Assembly: GCA_026986455.1 (NCBI GenBank)
Contig: JALSON010000003.1
Span: 1 to 5,915 of the forward strand
Length of the DNA stretch: 5,915 nucleotides
Reading direction: 5' to 3'
From: Thermococcaceae archaeon
GTDB lineage: Archaea > Methanobacteriota_B > Thermococci > Thermococcales > Thermococcaceae
Shown here: one piece after another, positions 1 to 5,905 of the stretch
How the letters are laid out: each line of letters starts with the position of its first letter
Numbering within the stretch: position 1 is the first letter of the stretch
Translations under genes and position numbers: made by a program
The notes under the pieces: model-generated
What the model saw: only the letters and a program-made list of their open reading frames with translations
The model's database searches: none
Told to the model about the DNA's origin: nothing

Positions 1-917
1 AATGTACCGCCCGATTCTTTCACGGCGCGCCATGCTTTGGGCCAGTTTGCCGGATTTCCTATCCTTATTGCGGTTGCCACCGTTTCGGGTTTTTTTAGAG
101 GTTTGAAGGCCTGACCTCCCTTCCACGCCCTCACTATCGGTGATGCCCCTTCAGCCTGTATTCCAATCATCCTCGGCAGACTGTCCGTAAATCCGGCTTC
201 ATAGAGCTCCCTGAACCCCTTCCATATGGCCGATATGTTTCCTGCATTCCCCACCGGCAGAATAATGTTGTCAGGAACAAATCCGAGCTGGTCATATATC
301 TCGAATGCTATCGTTTTCTGTCCCTCAAGGCGGAAGGGATTTATTGAATTGAGCATGTAGACACCAAGCTCTTTACTTGCCTCCACCACCACTCCAAGGG
401 CATCGTCAAAATTCCCCCTCACTGGAACGACCTTTGCTCCATAAACTATGGCCTGAGCAAGCTTTCCCAGCGCTATCTTTCCCTCAGGAACGAGAACATA
501 TGCATCGATACCCGCCTTCGCAGCATATGCGGCCAGAGAGGCCGAGGTATTTCCCGTCGAGGCACAGATAACCCTTTCCATCCCGAGCTCCAGAGCCTTG
601 CTAACACCGACCGTCATGCCCCTGTCCTTGAACGAACCGGTGGGATTTGCTCCCTCGTTCTTGACATAAAGTTCCTTCATTCCGAGCTTTTTTTGAAGGT
701 TCTCCAGCCGGTAAAGGGGAGTTCCCCCTTCATTGAGGGAAACCCTCTTTTCAACCGGAATAAACCCCCTGTATTTCCAGAGAGTTATATTTCTCCCATC
801 GAATACGTTTTCAGCCCCATCCAGATTCACAATGACTTCAAGCAGCCCTCCACATTCGCACCTGTATCTTACCTCGTCTTCCCCATATACCCTTCCGCAT
901 TTTATACATCTGAGCAT
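1..917 (-). CDS. thrC: Threonine synthase (partial, C-terminus beyond the window)
   Basis: PLP-dependent enzyme that converts O-phosphohomoserine to threonine, the last step of threonine synthesis, in the cytoplasm. I translated 305 codons from the ATG at 917. The first ~25 residues form a small zinc-ribbon-like module (Cys4, Cys7, Cys20, Cys22), common in archaeal threonine synthases. The fold-type II core follows: NPTGSFKDRG at 91-100, where Lys97 should form the PLP Schiff base; STGNTSASLAAYA at 120-132; and PVGNAGN at 221-227, matching the PLP-phosphate loop. Family members are about 390 residues, so roughly 85 are missing off the left edge. The start is fixed by GGAGGTG seven bases upstream, and it lies 16 bases inside the homoserine kinase gene, so translation is probably coupled. 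No frameshift or missing key residue is visible. The substrate (phosphohomoserine rather than a related PLP substrate) is inferred from motifs and from the adjacent homoserine kinase. The family call is very secure. Confidence 0.95.
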   Translation of the reverse strand, partial: MLRCIKCGRVYGEDEVRYRCECGGLLEVIVNLDGAENVFDGRNITLWKYRGFIPVEKRVSLNEGGTPLYRLENLQKKLGMKELYVKNEGANPTGSFKDRGMTVGVSKALELGMERVICASTGNTSASLAAYAAKAGIDAYVLVPEGKIALGKLAQAIVYGAKVVPVRGNFDDALGVVVEASKELGVYMLNSINPFRLEGQKTIAFEIYDQLGFVPDNIILPVGNAGNISAIWKGFRELYEAGFTDSLPRMIGIQAEGASPIVRAWKGGQAFKPLKKPETVATAIRIGNPANWPKAWRAVKESGGT

Positions 918-1795
918 TTTGCTCCACCTCCCACCTTGACGACCAGATAATCCGCCTTGATTCCGGCATCCTCAAAGGCCTCCTTCATGGCCTTCCCTAT
1001 GCCCTCCAGCCCCTCACCCAGGGCAAACATTGCGGGCCCTGAACCCGAGATAGAAACACCGTATGCCCCGCTCTCCAGTGCGGCATTTCTTACCCTGTCA
1101 AACCACGGCATGAGGGACTTCCGGTAAGGTATGGCCAGATGATCATCCAGAAGCCTTCCGGCAGTCTCGATGTCGCCGTCTTTGAGGGCCGAGATGAGAG
1201 CGCTGGCAAGCGCAACATTCCTGACCGCATCCTTCAGCGGCACGTACTCCGGCAGCACTTTCCTCGCCCTTTTTGTACTTATCTCAATCTCCGGCAGGAC
1301 GACGACGAGCCTGAAGTCCACATCGAGCCTGAACACTTCGAGAGGTGAGAGTGATTTTGTTATTGTGAACCCTCCAAACAGGGAGGGAACCACGTTGTCC
1401 CCGTGTGCACTCCCGGATGCTGCTTTCTCCCCCTCAAGCGCCGCTTTTATTATCCGCTGCCTGTCCTCGATCCCCAGAAGCTTTGCCATTGCCAGAGCCC
1501 CTCCCAGAGCGGAGGCTCCGGAGCTGCCGAGCCCGCTTTTCGGCCTTATTCCCTTGTGGATGCTCATTTCAAACTTGACTTCAGCTCCGACCATTCTGGC
1601 AAGCCTGAGAGCGGCGATTGAGGCGACGTTCTTCAGGGGATCTTCAGGAACCTTATATCTGAAGCCATGCACCTTGAGCCTGAGCCTGCTGCCCTCCCTT
1701 ATTCTTATGACGTCAAAAGGCTCATTCAGGCACAGACCAAAAACATCGAATCCCGGCCCGAAGTTTGCCACAGTCGCCTGGGTCAACACCTTCAT
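902..1795 (-). CDS. thrB: Homoserine kinase (GHMP kinase family)
   Basis: Phosphorylates homoserine with ATP to O-phosphohomoserine, the substrate of the threonine synthase encoded next. It has 297 residues, the usual size for the family. Visible GHMP motifs are the N-terminal TVANFGPGFDVFG (8-20), typical of homoserine kinase; the ATP phosphate-binding loop PKSGLGSSGASA (85-96); SGSAHGDNVVPSLFGG (127-142), characteristic of ThrB; and the C-terminal SISGSGPAMFAL (248-259), the third GHMP motif. The ATG overlaps the aspartate kinase TGA as ATGA, and GAGGTGA (1803-1809) lies seven bases upstream, so the start is well supported. The TAA stop falls 16 bases into threonine synthase. The THR-pathway genes on both sides support this role over other GHMP kinases such as mevalonate kinase. 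Nothing unusual is seen in the protein. Confidence 0.95.
   Translation of the reverse strand: MKVLTQATVANFGPGFDVFGLCLNEPFDVIRIREGSRLRLKVHGFRYKVPEDPLKNVASIAALRLARMVGAEVKFEMSIHKGIRPKSGLGSSGASALGGALAMAKLLGIEDRQRIIKAALEGEKAASGSAHGDNVVPSLFGGFTITKSLSPLEVFRLDVDFRLVVVLPEIEISTKRARKVLPEYVPLKDAVRNVALASALISALKDGDIETAGRLLDDHLAIPYRKSLMPWFDRVRNAALESGAYGVSISGSGPAMFALGEGLEGIGKAMKEAFEDAGIKADYLVVKVGGGAKCSDV
925..931 (-). promoter_or_regulatory. Shine-Dalgarno site for threonine synthase, inside the homoserine kinase gene
   Basis: The minus strand reads GGAGGTG, a seven-base match to the archaeal 16S rRNA 3' end (anti-SD CACCUCC). Seven bases separate it from the ATG at 917. It sits in the last codons of homoserine kinase, where it encodes part of a Gly-Gly-Gly stretch. 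It decides the threonine synthase start and allows reinitiation by ribosomes finishing the upstream gene. Confidence 0.85.
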
Positions 1796-2838
1796 CCAAA
1801 AATCACCTCATGAATCTCATTCAAAGCATGGTTGAGCTCGCTTTTATCGACGGAGAAGCACACGTAGCCGGAACCTCTTTTTGAGACCCTGTATCCCCTT
1901 ATCTCGGGAATTTCCGTGGTGCTTATGAGTGAGATTTCTGCCCTTTCCTCAAGCTCCCTGTGCGCGATTATCGGCCATCCGAAGCCTACCCTGGAAATCA
2001 GAGTTCCAAGCTTCCAGCTGCTTGTTTTCCCGAGTATTAAGGGGATCCTATCCTGGAGGGGCTCTACTGCTTTTTCGTGCAGGGCTTTCATTCCAAGCGC
2101 TGAAGCCATTGCGGCTTCATGATAGGATACAAAGGGTATAAGGAATGCATCCTTTACCAGCTTTGGATCTGCTGTGTAAATCCCGCTTACATCGCTCATC
2201 ACAGCGACAGCTTTTGCATTCAGAAGCAAACCCATGAGTGAAGCCGTGTAATCACTGCCCCCTCTCCCGAGTGTTATCCTGAACCCACTTCTGTTCCCCA
2301 GAAATCCCGTCACAACCGGAACCATCCCGTTCTCCAGAATCCTCTCTATCAGGTGGATTTTCTCCGCGGTCTTTTCAATATCAACTTCACCATAACCGAA
2401 CCTGCCCCTGGCTTCAACAACGTGGAACGCATCAACCGGAACTGAGGGTATTCCTTTCCCTTCAAGTGCCCTTGAAAAGAGTTCTGCAGAAAGTCTCTCT
2501 CCGAAGGAGAGGAGATGGTCTTTCCATGCATCCGGTGAAGGGAAGGTTTCCGGGTTTTTGAGGACGAACTCAAGCTCCTCGAAATAACCTGAAATATCCG
2601 CCCCCACCCTTCTGGCAACCCTCTCATGGAGTCTCTCCATCTCATCCAGGATGCAGGGGTCACGGTTTCTGGAGAGCTCAAGAAGCCTGTCTGTAACCCC
2701 TTTCAGGGCCGAGACAACAACCACAACGCTGTTGTTTTCCCCGAGATGCTGAACGAGCTCTGCAGCTTCTCCAAAAGAGTTCTTAAGGGAGCTTCCCCCG
2801 AATTTAACCACAATTCTTCTGGAGAGTTTGTAAACCAC
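1792..2838 (-). CDS. Aspartate kinase, short form with a reduced ACT regulatory region
   Basis: Phosphorylates aspartate to aspartyl-4-phosphate, the committed step toward threonine, methionine and possibly lysine. The amino-acid-kinase domain covers about residues 8-280: VVKFGGSS (10-17, with the conserved Lys12), VSALKGVTD (42-50), SFGERLSA (111-118), TLGRGGSDYTAS (189-200), VMSDVSGIYTADPK (213-226) and HEKAVEPL (254-261). The C-terminus is short. Only about 60-65 residues follow the kinase domain, with an ACT-like EISLIST strand (301-307) and a closing CFSVDKSELNHALNEIHEVIF (327-347). Canonical monofunctional enzymes are about 400-470 residues with two ACT domains, so one appears lost or collapsed. 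The start is GTG at 2838, supported by AGGTGA nine bases upstream and an in-frame stop at 2848-2850. It is the first gene of the threonine block, behind a TATA promoter, and overlaps homoserine kinase by four bases. Confidence 0.93.
   Translation of the reverse strand: MVYKLSRRIVVKFGGSSLKNSFGEAAELVQHLGENNSVVVVVSALKGVTDRLLELSRNRDPCILDEMERLHERVARRVGADISGYFEELEFVLKNPETFPSPDAWKDHLLSFGERLSAELFSRALEGKGIPSVPVDAFHVVEARGRFGYGEVDIEKTAEKIHLIERILENGMVPVVTGFLGNRSGFRITLGRGGSDYTASLMGLLLNAKAVAVMSDVSGIYTADPKLVKDAFLIPFVSYHEAAMASALGMKALHEKAVEPLQDRIPLILGKTSSWKLGTLISRVGFGWPIIAHRELEERAEISLISTTEIPEIRGYRVSKRGSGYVCFSVDKSELNHALNEIHEVIFG
1803..1809 (-). promoter_or_regulatory. Shine-Dalgarno site for homoserine kinase
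   Basis: GAGGTGA on the minus strand, seven bases before the ATG at 1795 and inside the end of the aspartate kinase gene. With the ATGA stop/start overlap it fixes the start and supports translational coupling of the two enzymes. Confidence 0.8.
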
Positions 2839-2847
2839 CCAATTGAA

Positions 2848-2853
2848 TCACCT
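2848..2853 (-). promoter_or_regulatory. Shine-Dalgarno site deciding the aspartate kinase GTG start
   Basis: The minus strand reads AGGTGA, nine bases before the GTG at 2838. Its TGA is an in-frame stop (2850-2848), so the reading frame cannot begin further upstream, and no ATG lies between it and KFGGSS. This makes GTG at 2838 the best start. Confidence 0.75.
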
Positions 2854-2871
2854 GTCTGGGAGAGTCTCCAT

Positions 2872-2887
2872 CCAATATAAGGCTTTC
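2872..2887 (-). promoter_or_regulatory. Archaeal promoter (BRE plus TATA box) of the threonine operon
   Basis: Reading the minus strand toward the aspartate kinase gene gives GAAAGCC followed directly by TTATATTGG. That is an A/G-rich element of BRE type joined to a TATA-like box (2880-2873). The box centre is about 38 bases from the GTG. With the usual archaeal spacing of about 25 bases from TATA centre to transcription start, the messenger would begin near 2850-2855, at or just before the AGGTGA, giving a very short leader. No attenuator or riboswitch would fit in such a leader. This is a motif call by eye and no start site has been measured. Confidence 0.6.
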
Positions 2888-2910
2888 TGAAGGTTTTTTG
2901 GAGTTCTGAT

Positions 2911-2927
2911 AATAACAGGCTGTTTTT
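2911..2927. repeat. Short imperfect palindrome upstream of the threonine-operon promoter
   Basis: On the plus strand, aataacag and ctgttttt flank a single g. The two eight-base arms pair at seven of eight positions, with a perfect AACAG/CTGTT core. The one-base centre makes an RNA hairpin unlikely; a dimeric DNA-binding site is more plausible. It lies about 24 bases upstream of the BRE, compatible with an activator or repressor site. A palindrome this short in AT-rich spacer DNA can arise by chance. Confidence 0.25.
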
Positions 2928-2961
2928 GATAAAGAATTTTGATGAAATAACAGCGATCCGG

Positions 2962-3750
2962 TTAAATCTCCCTCAGCATGAGCACAAGATCCGCCTGCGG
3001 GCAGTGTTTTTTCAGCCTCTCCCTTACCTCAGCATGCTTCCCGAGAACAGGCCATAGAATGGAGTCTATATGCAGGGGAGGTATGCCAACATCCCGGGCC
3101 AGTCTGTTCCAGAAGATGACCGGCGGAGCATCCGTGAACCTCCTCGTGTATGCGTTTATCCTGACGTCGTCAGGTATCTCGACTTCCATCGGATACGGGA
3201 TAAAATGGCCGAAGACTATTCTGCAGGCATAACCGAACATCTTTACGCTGAAGACTATCGTCTTTGCGGTCCTTTTTGAGCTCAAAACTCCTGCGAGGTC
3301 GTTTCTGAAGCCCGACATGTTTCTGTAATAGTTTTCCATCTCCCGAAGGGTTAATTCCCTGAGAAAAGTCTCAACCCTCTGGAGCCTCTTAAGTTTTCCG
3401 GTGATAAGGCGTCTGTTTGTCCGTGAAGTTCGCAGAAACTCCGCATAGGCATTTTTTATGCTCTCGCCGGGCGGATTCCGGGAGAAATATTCCGAGAATT
3501 CCTGCCACCATTCTTCCCCGGTTGCGTTCAGCTGATAGGATATGAGTGCGTTGGCAATCACGAGTCTTATGAATGTCTCATCGTCCTCAAGGCTTTCCCT
3601 GAGATGTAACAGGGCTGAGAACTGCAGGTCGACCTTCTCCTCTATTGTCCTGGCGCATTCTATCCCCAGCTCCCTCAATATTTCTTTTAGTCTTTCCGTT
3701 CTGTCCCTGTCCTCTTTATACAGGATTTTGATAAACCTGTCGAGGGTCAT
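2962..3750 (-). CDS. AGOG-type N-glycosylase/DNA lyase (archaeal 8-oxoguanine DNA glycosylase)
   Basis: Base-excision repair enzyme that removes 8-oxoguanine and nicks the abasic site by beta-elimination. It belongs to the archaeal AGOG branch of the helix-hairpin-helix glycosylases. It has 262 residues, close to the family size. The stretch SKRTAKTIVFSVKMFGYA (158-175) matches the AGOG catalytic region. By spacing against the Pyrobaculum enzyme (Lys140, Lys147 and Asp172, from memory), Lys163 should be the Schiff-base lysine, Lys170 the second lysine, and Asp195 in IPDDVRINAYTRR (192-204) the catalytic aspartate. EEWWQEFSEYF (79-89) supplies aromatic residues of the kind that stack on the flipped base. 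The ATG directly abuts the upstream stop (TGAATG), with GGTG five bases before it. The start is therefore good and expression is probably coupled to the beta-RFAP synthase. A strictly AGOG identity, rather than another HhH glycosylase, rests on motif recall without alignment. Confidence 0.88.
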   Translation of the reverse strand: MTLDRFIKILYKEDRDRTERLKEILRELGIECARTIEEKVDLQFSALLHLRESLEDDETFIRLVIANALISYQLNATGEEWWQEFSEYFSRNPPGESIKNAYAEFLRTSRTNRRLITGKLKRLQRVETFLRELTLREMENYYRNMSGFRNDLAGVLSSKRTAKTIVFSVKMFGYACRIVFGHFIPYPMEVEIPDDVRINAYTRRFTDAPPVIFWNRLARDVGIPPLHIDSILWPVLGKHAEVRERLKKHCPQADLVLMLREI

Positions 3751-4689
3751 TCACCCACCAGCCACATCTGTAATCTCGGCCCCCCTGTTCCTCGGGATTC
3801 CAATCTCTATTTTGGCTTTTATTCCGTGCTCCTTCATGTAATTACGGGCTTCGTTTATCAGTTCCGCCCCCATCTCCCTCAGGATCAGGCCGTAAACCGT
3901 CGGCCCCCATGAGCTCTGACCGCAGCCATAGGTTTTTTCAGCCAGAAACTCAATGGCAAGCCTTACATCCTCCCTGAACTCCCCTCCCTGATATGCCTCA
4001 AAATGCTTCCCCACAAGCCTCTGAATTGCGTTCAGATGGGAGCCGAATTCTTCAATGTCCCTCTCCTTCAATGCGGGCAGGAGACCGAGCAGAATTCTGT
4101 GGGAAATTTCCATGGCAATCTTTCCGGAACCTGTTATATTTTCCATAATCGGTTTTTCCTCTTTCTCGTCCAGCCCCGCTTTAACATCCGGTATTATAAG
4201 GAGGAACCCCCACTCCTCGGGGAAATCTTCCCTGAAAATCATGGGAGGGACTCCCTTCTTGGCTCCCCCATCGACTATAAACCCGCCGTAGGCAAAGGAA
4301 TAAACTCCAGCGCCTCCATTTTTGCCTCTTCCGAGGATTTCCGCGAGCTTCTCCACAGGGATATCAATGCCGTTTATCTTTGCAATTGCCGCCCCGACTG
4401 CGAGGGTCAGCTGGGTCGTGGAGCCAAGCCCGACATGCCTTGGAATTGCCCTCTTCACCTCTATATGGTATCCAAAGCCCGTGTTAAATTTGGAATCCAT
4501 CCTCTCCACGGCATCACGTATGGTATCCCTGTCCTCCCCCCGGGCCGCTATCCTGAGCCTCGCCCCCTGAACCACCTCAACCTCATACCCTCCTTCGAGA
4601 GCAACTCCCAGTGCCCCAAACCTTCTGCCCAGAGTCGCTGAGGGGTCTATAAGACCGAGGTGCAGCCTACGCGGAGTGTGCACTATCAC
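3751..4689 (-). CDS. Beta-ribofuranosylaminobenzene 5'-phosphate synthase homologue (GHMP superfamily)
   Basis: In methanogens and Archaeoglobus this family condenses PRPP with 4-hydroxybenzoate or 4-aminobenzoate, releasing CO2 and pyrophosphate, in the first committed step of methanopterin synthesis. The 312 residues match the family length. Visible features are the opening TPRRLHLGLIDP (5-16), the GHMP-like loop PRHVGLGSTTQLTLAVG (83-99), the glycine-rich GRGKNGGAGVYSFAYGGFIVDGG (120-142), and GCGQSSWGPTVYGL (255-268), which is typical of beta-RFAP synthases and distinct from the GSGP of true GHMP kinases. The start is GTG at 4689, forming a GTGA overlap with the upstream stop; GAGG eight bases upstream is a modest ribosome site. 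A second GTG two codons later is possible but would remove conserved-looking residues. If the host is not a methanogen, the product presumably feeds a pterin-type C1 carrier, which is inference. A related GHMP-fold activity cannot be excluded. Confidence 0.88.
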   Translation of the reverse strand: MIVHTPRRLHLGLIDPSATLGRRFGALGVALEGGYEVEVVQGARLRIAARGEDRDTIRDAVERMDSKFNTGFGYHIEVKRAIPRHVGLGSTTQLTLAVGAAIAKINGIDIPVEKLAEILGRGKNGGAGVYSFAYGGFIVDGGAKKGVPPMIFREDFPEEWGFLLIIPDVKAGLDEKEEKPIMENITGSGKIAMEISHRILLGLLPALKERDIEEFGSHLNAIQRLVGKHFEAYQGGEFREDVRLAIEFLAEKTYGCGQSSWGPTVYGLILREMGAELINEARNYMKEHGIKAKIEIGIPRNRGAEITDVAGG

Positions 4690-5681
4690 TTATACCCCCT
4701 CTCCGTTATGTTCTTCCACTCCTCAATAAGGGTTGCTGCGAGGCCAAGCGTCACGGGTCCTATGATAATGCCAACCGCTCCAAAGGCAAAAAGCCCGCCA
4801 AAAATCCCAACCAGGGCTATGATAGCATTTACCCCGCTTTTGCTCGGGGCGAGCCTGTGCCTGAGGAAATAATCCGGCACAGGCGATACCAGCAGAAATC
4901 CATACACGCCAAACAAAACGGCGAGAAATGCATTTCCTCCCTGAAACAGATACACCGCTCCGGCGAGCCACATCATCCAGCCACCAACCACGGGCAGCAG
5001 CTCCAGGATTATGGTGAATATCCCTGCCGCAATTGCTCCGCTTATGTTTGCGATTCCAAAGATAAGGAAGGCAAAAGCCAGCGAGGCTCCCTTAATAACA
5101 CTGAATGCAAGCCACACCCTCAGGAGCATGTTGAGGGTTTCCTCTCCCCTTCTGAGAAGGCGCAGTGCAAGCTCCCTTCTTTCGGACGGCATTAGGCTGT
5201 ATACCTCCTTTTCAATCGCCTTTGCGTTCAGCAGTATTCCATAGAAGGTGAATATCAGGACAAAGACCTGCAGTGTGAGCTTCGGCAGGGAGTAGGTGTA
5301 TGCCTGCAGGTAGTCCTCAAACCGTCTCAGGATATCGCCGGCAACCCTCTGCAGAACATCATAGAGGCTGGGCGGCAGATTCTGATTCAGGAGCCACCTG
5401 AAGAAGACATCCAGATAGAGGGTCAGGTAGGTCTTAACCTCATTAACCCACAGGGCAAAGCCGATTACAAAGAGCATCAGGAAGACGGTAAGGATGCCCG
5501 TAAGAACCAGCCCTGAATTCCTCTCCCCGATTTTTTCAGCGAGGTTCTTATGCCAGGGATGGAATATGTATGCTATCGTCAGTGCGAATATCACGGGGGT
5601 TATCACCGGACGTATGGTCTCCCATGTGAGAAGCAGTATTATGAGGGAGACAACAATCCATACAGCGGTTTCAGTCCTCAT
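4686..5681 (-). CDS. AI-2E family (UPF0118) transporter-like membrane protein
   Basis: Polytopic inner-membrane protein of 331 residues, a typical length for the family. Hydrophobic segments lie near residues 6-20, 25-42, 58-79, 134-151, 190-210, 214-228, 231-246, 250-270 and 284-318, so about seven or eight membrane spans. An amphipathic charged section (81-130) falls between the third and fourth, as in UPF0118 proteins. The family signatures are the ILELLPVVGGW stretch (225-235), like the usual E-x-x-P-x-x-G motif, and FGAVGIIIGPVTLGLAATLIEEW (300-322), the conserved C-terminal FGxxGxxxGP region. Members have been linked to autoinducer-2 export and to Na+/H+ antiport, but the archaeal substrate is unknown, so no substrate is assigned. 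The ATG overlaps the preceding stop by one base (TGATG), with GAGGAG six bases upstream. Its own stop overlaps the next start by four bases. Confidence 0.9.
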   Translation of the reverse strand: MRTETAVWIVVSLIILLLTWETIRPVITPVIFALTIAYIFHPWHKNLAEKIGERNSGLVLTGILTVFLMLFVIGFALWVNEVKTYLTLYLDVFFRWLLNQNLPPSLYDVLQRVAGDILRRFEDYLQAYTYSLPKLTLQVFVLIFTFYGILLNAKAIEKEVYSLMPSERRELALRLLRRGEETLNMLLRVWLAFSVIKGASLAFAFLIFGIANISGAIAAGIFTIILELLPVVGGWMMWLAGAVYLFQGGNAFLAVLFGVYGFLLVSPVPDYFLRHRLAPSKSGVNAIIALVGIFGGLFAFGAVGIIIGPVTLGLAATLIEEWKNITERGYK

Positions 5682-5905
5682 CAGAATCTCCTCAGATATT
5701 TGAGTATGAGCTCCCCCGCGGAGGGTTTGTTGAATACAAAAAGCCTTTTTCTGCCCTCATCCAGCACGAAATTTCTCCCCAGGGCAATAAGCCCGTCTCT
5801 GAGTTTCTGAACATCCGCCTTCTCAAGCTCTATGGCCACGGGGGCATCAATTTCCGCCAGTACCCTCTCAAGCCTTTCTTTTATGGAGCGGTTTATGAAC
5901 TTCAC
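5681..5905 (-). CDS. Small conserved-looking protein of unknown function (start uncertain, may continue off the right edge)
   Basis: I do not recognise this family. From the GTG at 5905 the product has 74 residues and is rich in Lys, Arg, Glu and Leu, with no signal peptide, membrane span or Cys cluster. By eye the order is helix (6-19, RSIKERLERVLAEI), strand (22-27, PVAIEL), helix (29-42), two strands forming a hairpin around DEGRK (45-59, FVLDEGRKRLFVF), then a short helix (61-73). This compact alpha/beta layout looks like a complete small domain. The stop overlaps the transporter ATG (TGATG), so it is very probably co-transcribed with it. Only ten bases precede the GTG and the frame is open through them, with no visible Shine-Dalgarno sequence. 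The true start may lie outside the window, making this the C-terminal part of a larger protein. Coding is supported by the tight junction and by well-formed codon choice. Confidence 0.6.
   Translation of the reverse strand: MKFINRSIKERLERVLAEIDAPVAIELEKADVQKLRDGLIALGRNFVLDEGRKRLFVFNKPSAGELILKYLRRF
5688..5693 (-). promoter_or_regulatory. Shine-Dalgarno site for the AI-2E family gene
   Basis: GAGGAG on the minus strand, six bases before the ATG at 5681 and inside the last codons of the small upstream gene. It supports this ATG and coupled translation across the TGATG junction. Confidence 0.65.

Larger units (their letters stand above)
2839..2961. other. Only intergenic spacer in the window
   Basis: The spacer is 123 bases and richer in A+T than the flanking genes. 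It contains the aspartate kinase promoter and ribosome binding site, plus the small palindrome. Downstream of the glycosylase stop, the minus strand has no run of four or more T that would mark an archaeal terminator; the longest are three-T runs in ATTTC and CTTTATC. No open frame or RNA-gene signature is convincing. Confidence 0.7.

Noticed and set aside
693..950. Two overlapping plus-strand open frames rich in Pro, Ser and Phe
   Set aside because: They are antisense to the N-terminus of threonine synthase, whose zinc-ribbon and PLP motifs translate cleanly from the other strand.
1170..1835. A 221-codon open frame on the plus strand
   Set aside because: It lies wholly opposite the motif-rich homoserine kinase gene. 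Its product is Ser/Pro/Leu-rich without recognisable motifs, as expected of an antisense shadow.
2349..2681. A 110-codon minus-strand open frame in another frame
   Set aside because: It sits inside the aspartate kinase gene, which has clear conserved motifs on both sides of it.
2890..2900. A run of six T on the plus strand that resembles a terminator
   Set aside because: All genes are on the minus strand, where this is an A-run, so it cannot terminate their transcripts. No plus-strand gene precedes it.
2905..2990. Possible C/D-box small RNA on the plus strand (a TTGATGA-like box near 2939 and CTGA near 2906)
   Set aside because: The C box deviates from RUGAUGA, the boxes are in the wrong order and spacing, and no paired D/D' boxes or terminal stem are visible.
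4003..4641. A 212-codon open frame on the plus strand
   Set aside because: It is antisense to the beta-RFAP synthase homologue, whose family motifs span the same bases. The composition is irregular and there is no good ribosome site.
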